From Candidatus Obscuribacterales bacterium (GTDB lineage: Bacteria; Cyanobacteriota; Vampirovibrionia; Obscuribacterales; Obscuribacteraceae): a DNA stretch of 64,000 bases. Within the stretch, counting starts at the first letter, position 1. Every line of letters begins with the position of its first letter. The stretch lies in the NCBI GenBank assembly GCA_020634035.1, contig JACKCM010000007.1:472740-536739 (forward strand), in the 5' to 3' direction. Under the pieces are notes generated by a model. It made no database searches. It saw nothing but the letters and a program-made list of their open reading frames with translations, and was not told the DNA's origin. The position numbers and the translations under genes were made by a program. Below are positions 1 to 7,261 of the stretch, one piece after another.

Positions 1-492
1 CGAAACTCCCAAATTCCTTCCCGGCAATGCTGCCTGAATCTCTGATGAGGTGGAGCTTTTCAAAAAACGCCAGCCCTGACGTTTGAGGTTGCCTACATAG
101 AAGGCGTAGACCTGGCTGACATTGTCCCGGGTCCAGAACTGCATATTTTTATCCCGGCTCGACTGTTGCCCCGAACCGGATTGACCGAAACTGGTGTATT
201 TGACATTGCCAGGATATAGCGGCACGGTGAATTGTGAGGATGCAACTTTTATATCCGGAGCGCCATCGGTCCATTTTTTATTCTGGTATATAGGCTGCCC
301 GGAGCGACCCCATTGTATTGATTCGCCCACTTCCAGCTTCGGGGCCGAATCATGAAGACGTCTGATTCTGTCTCTTCTTTCTTGCCTTCTTCTCTCTTTC
401 TCTGGGTCATCCGCCAGAGCCTGGTCGAGCTGGCTGCCCGTCCAAAAAACAAGGACCAGAGCCGCGAGGATGCCTCTGCCTGAAATTTTCAT
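1..492 (-). CDS. Secreted protein of unknown function, C-terminus cut by window edge
   Basis: An open frame runs without a stop from the ATG at 492 to the first base of the window, giving 164 codons of an incomplete protein. The first 27 residues look like a signal peptide: a Lys/Arg start, a hydrophobic core (ILAALVLVFW) and an ALA-like cleavage end. A strongly charged Arg/Glu/Lys segment follows, then a globular part. Around residues 130-150 a pattern of the type FYVGNLKRQGWRFL resembles the small alpha-beta modules of envelope lipoproteins, but I do not recognise the family. A GGGAG ribosome site lies about 10 nt upstream. The gene is divergent from the MerR-like gene at 725. Export is well supported; function is unknown. 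Confidence 0.7.
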   Translation of the reverse strand, partial: MKISGRGILAALVLVFWTGSQLDQALADDPEKERRRQERRDRIRRLHDSAPKLEVGESIQWGRSGQPIYQNKKWTDGAPDIKVASSQFTVPLYPGNVKYTSFGQSGSGQQSSRDKNMQFWTRDNVSQVYAFYVGNLKRQGWRFLKSSTSSEIQAALPGRNLGVS

Positions 493-564
493 CGGTTTGG
501 TACTCCCAGAAATCGTTGCTCGGATATAGATTCTTACCCGGCTGACGCTTGAATGCACCACCTG

Positions 565-647
565 CTCCTGGAAGGAGCTGGCGGCGCTATTTACAGATCT
601 CTTTAGTATGGGATAAGGTAAATATAGGTCCTTCCTATAGCGCCGCC
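565..647. other. Interlocked inverted repeats in the divergent intergenic region
   Basis: GGCGGCGCTAT at 580-590 is perfectly complementary to ATAGCGCCGCC at 637-647. GGAAGGA at 570-576 is complementary to TCCTTCC at 629-635, and CTCCT/AGGAG (565-577) can form a small local hairpin. The two long pairings interlock in order 1-2-1'-2', the topology of a pseudoknot, rather than nesting. The element sits between the divergent starts at 492 and 725. It could be an RNA structure, a terminator or a dispersed repeat. There is no T-run typical of an intrinsic terminator. Confidence 0.45.
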
Positions 648-677
648 CCGGCAAGTTTACGCAACTTAATCGCGTTT

Positions 678-718
678 AACTCGACAACTTGACATGGCGA
701 ATTGTCGAGTTGTATAGT
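678..718 (+). promoter_or_regulatory. Promoter with overlapping 10-bp palindromic operator for the MerR-like gene
   Basis: A -35 box TTGACA (689-694) and a -10 box TATAGT (713-718) are separated by 18 bp. A perfect inverted repeat AACTCGACAA (678-687) / TTGTCGAGTT (702-711) brackets the -35 box and ends against the -10 box. This is where an autoregulator would bind; MerR-family regulators classically bind a dyad in the spacer of a promoter with lengthened spacing. Transcription would begin close to the ATG at 725, and no Shine-Dalgarno is seen, so the message may be leaderless. Confidence 0.6.
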
Positions 719-724
719 GGCGAT

Positions 725-1342
725 ATGGACACCGAAAATGCAACATCTTACTCCATCGAAGAGCTGGCAGAGATGACCGGCTTCGACAGGAGAACCATAC
801 GCAGTTTTATCGAGCAGGGTTTGATGAGGGGCCCTGACAAGATGGGACGTTATGCCCAGTACTCGCAAGATCATCTGGTTCGTCTTCTGGCAATCAAGAA
901 CATGAAAGAGATGGACGGCTTCAGTACCGGGGTGATTCGAACCAGGCTGCTTACCATGAGTCAGGACGAGGTCGATCAGGTGGCGCTCAGTCCTGAAGAG
1001 AGTTTTCGTTCGTCGACCACTTCGGCAACGGATTATTTGAAATCGATTCGGGGAGGCTCGGCTCCCCCACCTGTCGCAAGGGCTGAGGAGAGTCCTGCCG
1101 AGGAGAAGAAGAGCACATCTAGAAATGCCATAGAACTACTTCTTCTGGAGTTCTCGAATTTGAGCAAGGGTAGATCGGTAAGAAATAAAGCCAGCGCGGA
1201 GACCTGGCACAGAATAAGTGTTACCCCCGATGTAGAGATATCGGTGCGCGGGCTGGAAGATGAGACCGATATTGCTCGTCTCACCAGAATCGCCGATCAT
1301 CTGCGCGAGTTCATCCTGGGGAATTTAGGGAGCGAAGAGTAG
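725..1342 (+). CDS. MerR-type DNA-binding regulator
   Basis: A 205-residue protein from the ATG at 725. An in-frame upstream start at 689 would lie inside the -35 box, so I reject it. Residues about 7-75 form a MerR-like winged helix: a Y-S-I-x-E-L-A-x-M-T-G start, then R-R-T-I-R-S-F-I-E-Q-G-L, then a wing and a helix containing Y-S-x-D-H-L-V-R-L. A Pro/Ala/Glu/Lys-rich linker (about 105-135) leads to a C-terminal domain of about 70 residues that I do not recognise and that lacks the Cys pattern of metal-sensing MerR proteins. The stop lies 4 nt before the VWA gene, so the two are almost surely co-transcribed. An operator-like palindrome overlaps its promoter, suggesting autoregulation. The ligand is unknown. 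Confidence 0.75.
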   Translation: MDTENATSYSIEELAEMTGFDRRTIRSFIEQGLMRGPDKMGRYAQYSQDHLVRLLAIKNMKEMDGFSTGVIRTRLLTMSQDEVDQVALSPEESFRSSTTSATDYLKSIRGGSAPPPVARAEESPAEEKKSTSRNAIELLLLEFSNLSKGRSVRNKASAETWHRISVTPDVEISVRGLEDETDIARLTRIADHLREFILGNLGSEE

Positions 1343-1346
1343 AATT

Positions 1347-2669
1347 ATGGCGGAAAAGGATATAAATAAGGTTCTGGGCCTGGAAGCCCGGTTCGATTGC
1401 GAGTTGATCAATACCCAGGGCGGCTCCACGAGACATCTGTTGATAGATGTGGAGGCCCGTGCAAAAGAAGGTCACCGCACAGAAAGGCGACCTCTCAATC
1501 TCGCTCTGGTAATAGATGTTTCTACATCTATGCGCGGCAGTCGACTTGCCAACGCCAAAAAAGCGGCGGTGCAGTTGATTGAGTCTTTGAGCGAGAAAGA
1601 TTATCTATCGGTGGTATCATTCGGTCGCGATGTTCAGGTCCATTTCTCCGGTCTAGAGATGAACCGCAGCAACCGAGAACTGGCTGCTCGAATTGTTTCT
1701 GGTCTCGATCATCGTATGTACACCAACTTGAGCTCCGGATGGCTGGAAGGGGCAGCCTGCGTGGCTGCCACCATGGATAGCGTCAAGGATTTGCACAGTC
1801 ATGTGATTCTACTTTCGGACGGCTATGCCAATGTCGGAATATTGGATTCTAATGAACTCACAGAGCATGCTCGGCAGCTGAGATTGCGGGAAGTCTATAC
1901 CTCGACAGTCGGAATAGGCAACGATTATTGCAGTACCTTGTTGCGGCAGTTGGCCGATCATGGCGGTGGTCGTCTCCACGATGCCGAACATCCCGAAGAG
2001 ATTGTTTCGGTCTTAAAAGGAGAGCTCGAAGAGCTTCGTACCAGTCTTGTCAATGATCTGGTGCTAAAAGTTACCCTGCCCCGGGGCTGTCGTGTGGAGA
2101 GTTTGAGCGGCTATCCCAAGTCTCTGGTCGGAAGAGAGTTGACTTTGAACCTTGGTTCTATCACGGATGGAGCATGCAAGAGGGCGGTGCTGAGGATATT
2201 TTCTCCCCAGGGACAGGATGGCGAATGGTTGACCTTTAAGTGCTCTGTCGATGGCAAACTTGATGCGGATAAACGGGTAGAGGCTAAAGACGAAGTCGGG
2301 CTCGGCTTTGCCGAAGGGCGAAGATATAAGACCAAGAAGCTGGATCCTAAGGTGGCGCTGACGGTGGCACAGATCTGGCATGCTCAGGTGGTCGGCAAAG
2401 CGGCCGAGATCAACCGAAACGGCAATGTCGCCATGCTGCATATGTTTATTCAAAGAGAGATGGCTCATTTTGTCGTTTATACAAAGAAGCTTCCCGAGGC
2501 GGATTATCTGGTTCAAGAGTTTTCGCTTATGCTGGAGAATCACGAGAAAGCCTGGTCGGAGAGACTGCGAAAAGAGATGGAGTTATCCAGCTATCGAACG
2601 CTTACCACCAGTGTGGACTATAGAGACAAAGAGCGTGATCCCTGGACGACCACCATGGGCGGATTCTGA
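1347..2669 (+). CDS. Von Willebrand factor A (VWA) domain protein
   Basis: A 440-residue cytoplasmic-looking protein with no signal peptide. A short N-terminal beta region is followed by a VWA domain (about 48-230). The metal-ion-dependent adhesion site is intact: D57-x-S59-x-S61, then a T-N-L-S-S-G threonine segment and an L-L-S-D-G loop. Such a site binds Mg2+ and usually mediates protein-protein contacts. The remainder is beta-rich followed by helices and resembles bacterial stand-alone VWA proteins. The gene starts 4 nt after the MerR-like gene, with a purine-rich ribosome site inside that gene's end, so the pair forms an operon. It converges with the dehydratase, leaving only 5 bp between stops. 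The partner and cellular role are unknown. Confidence 0.8.
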   Translation: MAEKDINKVLGLEARFDCELINTQGGSTRHLLIDVEARAKEGHRTERRPLNLALVIDVSTSMRGSRLANAKKAAVQLIESLSEKDYLSVVSFGRDVQVHFSGLEMNRSNRELAARIVSGLDHRMYTNLSSGWLEGAACVAATMDSVKDLHSHVILLSDGYANVGILDSNELTEHARQLRLREVYTSTVGIGNDYCSTLLRQLADHGGGRLHDAEHPEEIVSVLKGELEELRTSLVNDLVLKVTLPRGCRVESLSGYPKSLVGRELTLNLGSITDGACKRAVLRIFSPQGQDGEWLTFKCSVDGKLDADKRVEAKDEVGLGFAEGRRYKTKKLDPKVALTVAQIWHAQVVGKAAEINRNGNVAMLHMFIQREMAHFVVYTKKLPEADYLVQEFSLMLENHEKAWSERLRKEMELSSYRTLTTSVDYRDKERDPWTTTMGGF

Positions 2670-2674
2670 CAAGA

Positions 2675-3658
2675 TCATATTGACAAATCAGTGCGGAAGC
2701 CCTGCAATTTCTCCAGTGAGATATTGGCACCACATACGATAACTACGATGGTCTCTCCTTTAGAAAAGGAGATCTTGCCACCGATAAGCGCCGCCAGGCA
2801 GCAAGAGGCCGCTGGTTCGGTCAGGAGCTTCTCTTCTGCGAGCAAAGTAAAGGCTGCCTCTACCGCGGCTCTATCCTCTACCACAGCCAATTCGGCGATG
2901 TAATCTTTGGCTATGGAGAAGGGTCTTTCTTCGGTTTTTCTCGCTCCGAGGCTGTCGGCAATAGAGGCGATACGATCGAGTTCGACTAGCTCTCCTGCCT
3001 CGATGCTGCGTTTCATACAGTCTGCGCCCAGGGTCTCTATTCCAGAAACTCTGGCTGAAGGCAGATAGCATTTTGTCGCCGAGATGATACCGGATATAAG
3101 ACCACCGCCGCCGATTGAAGCCATGATCAGATCTGGTTCCGGGGAGCTTTTATCTTCGGCAATTTCTTTAATCATCGTTCCCTGACCTGCCATCACCAGG
3201 CTGTCATTAAAAGGATGAATATAAGCAAGATCATTTTTTTCTGCTTCCATCAGGGCAAGGGCATTGGCTTCGTCCCAGGCTGAGCCATGCAGAATTATCT
3301 CGGCCCCCAGTCTTTCGAGAGCGTTTACTTTGAGTTCGGGGGTTTTCACCGGAAGATATACCGTCGCTGTTGTCTCCAGCAAACGGCTGGCCAGGGCGAC
3401 ACCGAGTCCGTGGTTGCCGCCGGAGGCGGTCACCACTCCCCTTTTTCGTTGCTCTTCGTCGAGGTGGGCAACGGCGTTAATCGCGCCGCGTACTTTAAAC
3501 GAGTGGGTCGGCTGCAGACTCTCCAGCTTGAGCCAGACATCAGCTCCGGTGAGATCGCTGAAATAACTGCTTCTAATAAGAGGAGTCGGGCGAAGATAGC
3601 GAGCCACGGTCGAGGCTGCTTCTTCCAGGGCGGTTCGGTCTAGTAAGCCAGAATTCAA
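2675..3658 (-). CDS. PLP-dependent threonine/serine dehydratase
   Basis: A 327-residue fold-type II PLP enzyme. The Schiff-base lysine is K55 in S-F-K-V-R-G-A, the asparagine loop is S-G-G-N-H-G (80-84), and the phosphate-binding tetraglycine is G183-G186. The family deaminates L-threonine (to 2-oxobutanoate) and/or L-serine (to pyruvate). It lacks the C-terminal ACT regulatory domain of biosynthetic IlvA, so it is closer to catabolic TdcB or to serine racemase/dehydratase; sequence alone does not separate these. The start is a TTG at 3658; the next in-frame candidate would remove a conserved N-terminal helix. It shares a 64-bp intergenic space with the divergent secreted-protein gene. Confidence 0.85.
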   Translation of the reverse strand: MNSGLLDRTALEEAASTVARYLRPTPLIRSSYFSDLTGADVWLKLESLQPTHSFKVRGAINAVAHLDEEQRKRGVVTASGGNHGLGVALASRLLETTATVYLPVKTPELKVNALERLGAEIILHGSAWDEANALALMEAEKNDLAYIHPFNDSLVMAGQGTMIKEIAEDKSSPEPDLIMASIGGGGLISGIISATKCYLPSARVSGIETLGADCMKRSIEAGELVELDRIASIADSLGARKTEERPFSIAKDYIAELAVVEDRAAVEAAFTLLAEEKLLTEPAASCCLAALIGGKISFSKGETIVVIVCGANISLEKLQGFRTDLSI

Positions 3659-3659
3659 T

Positions 3660-3667
3660 AGTATAAT
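3660..3667. promoter_or_regulatory. Overlapping bidirectional -10 elements
   Basis: The plus strand reads TATAAT at 3662-3667 and the minus strand reads TATACT at 3665-3660. The two -10 hexamers overlap and serve divergent genes at 3723 (+) and 3658 (-). Neither has a convincing -35 box. On the minus side the predicted transcription start would fall at or just inside the TTG start, so either that message is leaderless or another promoter is used. Confidence 0.35.
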
Positions 3668-3722
3668 CTTTATCGGGGTTGGGCGGAAAGTTCTTTTTTA
3701 GCATATCGGAGCAGGAGGAGCC

Positions 3723-4547
3723 ATGGCATTTAGAAGAAATCTTGCTTTCTCTTTCTCTCTTTCATGCTTGGGAGCACTGACTTTATTATTTGCTGTCTGT
3801 GTTCCCCGGGCGCAGGCTGATTTTGACAGCGACTTCAACAAAGACATTACCAAAGGCTTTTTTAAGTCCGATTTTGATTTTGATCTGAACAAAGAGATAG
3901 ATAAAAGTGAAAAGCCGGCGGCTTCAGATAGTTCTAGCAAAGCGCAGACAGCGGCTCGCCGGACCCAGGCCAGGGTGGAGCGCGAGATGCGCACCCAGCA
4001 GGCGGACTTTCAGCTTTATCTACAGATGCAGAAAGTAAGCAATTATATGAGCCAGTGGGCCACCTGGAACCATAGAATGCCTTCCTATGTCGAGCAGATG
4101 AACCAGGTCATTGTGCAACTTTGCGAACTGGTCCCTAACAACCCATATAGAGCCGACCAGATTCAAGAGTCTTCCGGACGCAGTACCGATCCTGATTATC
4201 GTTATCTGAATCAACCGCTCAATGAATTTTATAATGGCGAAGCTTCCGATGGCTTCGATCCTTCAAGTTTCGTGCCGAATAACTCTTATGAAGCCTACGG
4301 TCATAAGAAAGTCCACATCGAGTACAATGCCAGCCTCACCGCCGAGACCGTTCGGGAATGGGAAGAGAGCCCACCTCTATCCTGGCGCAATCCACCCGGC
4401 GATATCACGGTTATCACCAATGATTCGGATCTGATTGTCGTCTGGGGGGCCGGTATCGACGGTAAGCCGATTCATGTGCCTGGCAGCAAGCGAATCAGGC
4501 TCTTCGTATCGAATCTACTGATGGAAGGAGAGATCGACAACTATTGA
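3723..4547 (+). CDS. Secreted protein of unknown function with Asp/Phe/Lys-rich repeats
   Basis: A 274-residue protein with a strong ribosome site (AGGAGGAG about 6 nt before the ATG). A typical signal peptide (residues 1-32) ends in A-Q-A. Residues 33-65 carry short imperfect repeats of the form DFD-SDFNKDI, DFDFDLNKEI, rich in Asp, Phe and Lys, which could bind cations or partners. A helical, Gln-rich central region (80-130) follows, then a C-terminal beta-rich domain of about 100 residues containing W-G-A-G. I do not recognise the family. It likely acts in the periplasm or outside the cell. It converges with the FAD monooxygenase gene (20 bp between stops). Confidence 0.7.
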   Translation: MAFRRNLAFSFSLSCLGALTLLFAVCVPRAQADFDSDFNKDITKGFFKSDFDFDLNKEIDKSEKPAASDSSSKAQTAARRTQARVEREMRTQQADFQLYLQMQKVSNYMSQWATWNHRMPSYVEQMNQVIVQLCELVPNNPYRADQIQESSGRSTDPDYRYLNQPLNEFYNGEASDGFDPSSFVPNNSYEAYGHKKVHIEYNASLTAETVREWEESPPLSWRNPPGDITVITNDSDLIVVWGAGIDGKPIHVPGSKRIRLFVSNLLMEGEIDNY

Positions 4548-4567
4548 AGTTCGCCTGCTCTTTTATG

Positions 4568-6334
4568 TTAGACCGCTGAGATATTGATCATTTCGTTGTT
4601 GAGATAGTTCTTTTCCAGGTGCTCTTTCAATCGGGCACTTTGAACAGGCTGACAGCGATAACCTATATAGCCGTCCGGTCTGAGGAGATAGAGGCAGTTA
4701 CCCCGGGCTCCATATTTATGGTGAGCGCTCAACTCCCAGTCGGTCAGCAAAGTAACCCTGGCTTTCTCCTTCAGATTCTCTAATTGCTTGAGCTCCGCAT
4801 CGTTAGAGGCGATTATAAAAATGTCTATATCTAAGTTGGTGCCGGTGCAAGTGAGCTCGGCTATCTGCTCCACTTCCGATACCAGATTGTCGCTATCTGA
4901 ACTGCTAAAAATGAGGAGGACATGATCTTTCATCTTGAGCAGTTCATGCAGCCTGACCGGATTTTCAGAGCTGCCGTCGGGGCAGAGGAAGGCATCGGGC
5001 GCCAGCTCTCCTGCCGGGGGACCGTGTTTGAAGTCGATGAACTGGTGCATCGCCGAACCCGACTTTGATACGGATTCAAGTAGATTGGGGAAGTCTTCCT
5101 GGACAATCGGGCTTTTTCGATAGTTCAATGCGTGTTCGGAGACGTTGTTTCTAATTCGTTTTTGAATAACTTCCTGGGCAGAGAGTATCGGGGCCAGCCT
5201 ATTGCGGATATGCTGGGCAATGGGATTTCTGGTGGTATTGACCTTGGTGATGAAATCTGTCATTTGCAGAACGCTGAGGGCAACTGCCAGTCTCTCTTCT
5301 TCGTAGCTGTCGAGGAAACTATCCGTCACCAGGTTGTTGACGGCTAAAGCCAGTTTCCAGCCGAGATTGAATGAATCTTGCATGCCGGTATTCATGCCCT
5401 GGCCACCGGCAGGGCTGTGAATGTGGGCCGCGTCTCCAGCCAGAAATACGCGATTGATGCGGTATTTAGAGACATGTCTTCTGTGGATCGAAAAGGAGCT
5501 GGTCCAGAGAGGGTCACTGAGTTTCTCTTTAATATAGCTGCGTCTGTCCACCGCATCTTGTAACTCTTCGAGGGTGGGAGCAGTGTATTCTGTGTAGGTT
5601 TTTTCCGTGTTCTTAGAAAGCGCAGGGTCGGCCTCTTTGTCCGCCACCACTCTGAAGCGGCCCCCACCGTAAGGAAAGAAAGCGAGCAGACCTTCGTCGG
5701 TGTTAAATAGATTGATTTCGTCTTCTCTTAGATCCCCTTCTGCCACCACATCTCCAAGGATCCAGGTTTCGGGATACTTCTCGCCTTCGAAGGCGAGACC
5801 CAGTTCGTGGCGCACTGTGCTGTGGGCACCATCGCATCCCACCAGATAGTTGGTCGAAATCACCTCTTCTTCGCCTCCACCCTGCTTCACCCGGGCGCTT
5901 ACATGACGACCGGAGTCATTGAGGTCGAGCAGCATGGTGTTCCATTCGACCCGAATTCCTTTTTTTGCAAGTGCGGCTATTAGAATCTCTTCGGTGATGT
6001 TCTGGGGGATGCTCAGAGCAAATGGATAAAGGCTGTCCAACTCTTCGAAGCTGAAGTGGGCTATTTTTTTGTTGTCGGCGTGGATATTGACCCCTTTGAG
6101 CTCGACTCCCCGCTTGAGAAATTCTTGCACCAGATCCATATTCTCGAGCATTTCCAGTGAGCGGGAGTGAATGGCAAGAGCCTTGGATGTGGTGGAAGGA
6201 CCGGAGTTCTTGTCGACTATTCTTATATTGATATCGCGGCGAGCAAGCTCGAGGGCGAGGATCAAACCGGTGGGGCCGGCTCCGACCACCAGTACGTCGA
6301 GGTTGTTTGCACTTTTCTCTTCTCTATCTGACAT
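4568..6334 (-). CDS. FAD-dependent aromatic-ring hydroxylase-like monooxygenase
   Basis: A 588-residue flavoprotein of the PHBH/PheA/TfdB class. The N-terminal Rossmann motif is G-A-G-P-T-G-L (about 17-23), the second motif is D-G-A-H-S-T-V-R around 170, and the ribityl-binding motif is G-D-A-A-H around 300 followed by G-G-Q-G-M-N-T-G. The last 170 residues match the thioredoxin-fold dimerisation domain of phenol hydroxylase-type enzymes. Family members use NAD(P)H and O2 to hydroxylate aromatic or polyketide-like substrates; the substrate here cannot be read. The start codon lies 3 nt after the ispF stop, so it is the last gene of the accC-carrier-ispF operon. That link to isoprenoid precursors hints at quinone or terpenoid chemistry, which is inference only. 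Confidence 0.82.
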   Translation of the reverse strand: MSDREEKSANNLDVLVVGAGPTGLILALELARRDINIRIVDKNSGPSTTSKALAIHSRSLEMLENMDLVQEFLKRGVELKGVNIHADNKKIAHFSFEELDSLYPFALSIPQNITEEILIAALAKKGIRVEWNTMLLDLNDSGRHVSARVKQGGGEEEVISTNYLVGCDGAHSTVRHELGLAFEGEKYPETWILGDVVAEGDLREDEINLFNTDEGLLAFFPYGGGRFRVVADKEADPALSKNTEKTYTEYTAPTLEELQDAVDRRSYIKEKLSDPLWTSSFSIHRRHVSKYRINRVFLAGDAAHIHSPAGGQGMNTGMQDSFNLGWKLALAVNNLVTDSFLDSYEEERLAVALSVLQMTDFITKVNTTRNPIAQHIRNRLAPILSAQEVIQKRIRNNVSEHALNYRKSPIVQEDFPNLLESVSKSGSAMHQFIDFKHGPPAGELAPDAFLCPDGSSENPVRLHELLKMKDHVLLIFSSSDSDNLVSEVEQIAELTCTGTNLDIDIFIIASNDAELKQLENLKEKARVTLLTDWELSAHHKYGARGNCLYLLRPDGYIGYRCQPVQSARLKEHLEKNYLNNEMINISAV

Positions 6335-6337
6335 CGG

Positions 6338-6844
6338 TCACTCCTCGTTTTTGAATATCAGGGCAATGGCATGGGCTTCCATGGCCAGGCCTTCACCGAC
6401 CGGACCGAGTTTCTCTTTTGTTTTTCCTTTGATGCTGATTTGATCTGTTGAAAGCCCCAGCACCTCTGCCAGATTGGCTTTTATCTTTTCTGCATGGGGC
6501 GATAGTTTTGGTCTTTCCGCCACCAGAGTGGTATCAATATTGGCAATCGCCCATCCTTGAGATTCGAGAATCTCTCGGGTTCTTGCCAGCATGGTCAGAC
6601 TGCGGATTCCTTTTATAGATTGATCCGAAGGAGGAAAAAGCTTGCCGATATCCCCCTGACCGGCAGCACCCAGAAGTGCGTCGATTATGGCATGGGTGAG
6701 AACATCGGCGTCGGAGTGTCCTTTGAGACCAAGCTCGAAGTCCAGTTTCTCGCCGCCAAGCACCAGATCATAGCCTTTTTCAAGACGATGGATATCGTAG
6801 CCCTGGCCGATGCGAAATTTGCTCACTGTCGAATCCTCAGTCAC
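6338..6844 (-). CDS. ispF: 2-C-methyl-D-erythritol 2,4-cyclodiphosphate synthase
   Basis: A 168-residue protein of typical IspF length. It converts CDP-methylerythritol 2-phosphate to the cyclodiphosphate, the fifth step of the MEP isoprenoid pathway. The zinc ligands are present: D17 and H19 in G-Y-D-I-H-R, and H51 in the H-S-D-A-D-V-L-T-H-A motif. The G-D-I-G-x-x-F-P-P-S-D loop and the C-terminal K-T-K-E-K-L-G segment with E-A-x-A are also present. The first 8 bases overlap the end of the biotin-carrier gene, indicating translational coupling, and the FAD monooxygenase follows at once. Finding the MEP rather than the mevalonate pathway fits a cyanobacterial relative. Confidence 0.96.
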   Translation of the reverse strand: MTEDSTVSKFRIGQGYDIHRLEKGYDLVLGGEKLDFELGLKGHSDADVLTHAIIDALLGAAGQGDIGKLFPPSDQSIKGIRSLTMLARTREILESQGWAIANIDTTLVAERPKLSPHAEKIKANLAEVLGLSTDQISIKGKTKEKLGPVGEGLAMEAHAIALIFKNEE

Positions 6845-7208
6845 CGATTTTTAGCAAAAGGCTCTGGTTGTCTACGGTCTCACCGGCTTTGACAGCAATC
6901 TCGGTGACGGTTCCATCTTTGAGTGCCACTATATCTGATTCCATTTTCATGGCTTCGAATACAATCAGCCTCTGTCCGTTGGCAACCTTTGAGCCTTTCT
7001 CCACCAGTACCTCTTTGACCAGTCCATGCATGGCCGCTCTGACTTCGCCGGTGTTTATCGCTTGATACTCGCCGGTTCGACGTGGATCCTGCCGTTTGGC
7101 GCGTTTGTCTTTTCTCGCTTTGTTTGCAATTCCGCCCGCAGAAGACTCTTCGCCTTCTTTTATCAATTCGGCGACCGAAACTTTGAAGACCCGTTGATCT
7201 ACTTCCAC
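6837..7208 (-). CDS. Biotin/lipoyl carrier domain (BCCP-like), probably the C-terminal part of a biotin carboxylase fusion
   Basis: The C-terminal 70 residues form a biotinyl domain with the canonical E-A-M-K-M around the biotin-accepting lysine and the paired A-A-M-H-G / G-T-V-T hairpins. A charged linker rich in Lys/Arg precedes it. The only normal start in this frame is a GTG at 7208 with no ribosome site, and it would cut into the first beta strand (R-S-F-E-V-E-V). The same frame stays open upstream through 7287-7296, where a run of ten A's overlaps the end of accC. A -1 shift there would join AccC directly to this domain, as in fused acyl-CoA carboxylase alpha subunits. Its end overlaps ispF by 8 bp. 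Confidence 0.8.
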   Translation of the reverse strand: MEVDQRVFKVSVAELIKEGEESSAGGIANKARKDKRAKRQDPRRTGEYQAINTGEVRAAMHGLVKEVLVEKGSKVANGQRLIVFEAMKMESDIVALKDGTVTEIAVKAGETVDNQSLLLKIGD

Positions 7209-7261
7209 CTCGAAAGAACGGAGGTTGGAGCGGGTGACCAGGGCGTTTTCAATCTTCTCTT

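Noticed and set aside
378..381. Programmed frameshift in the partial secreted protein
   Set aside because: The short frame at 249-452 is only an overlap; the ATG at 492 gives one uninterrupted frame to the window edge.
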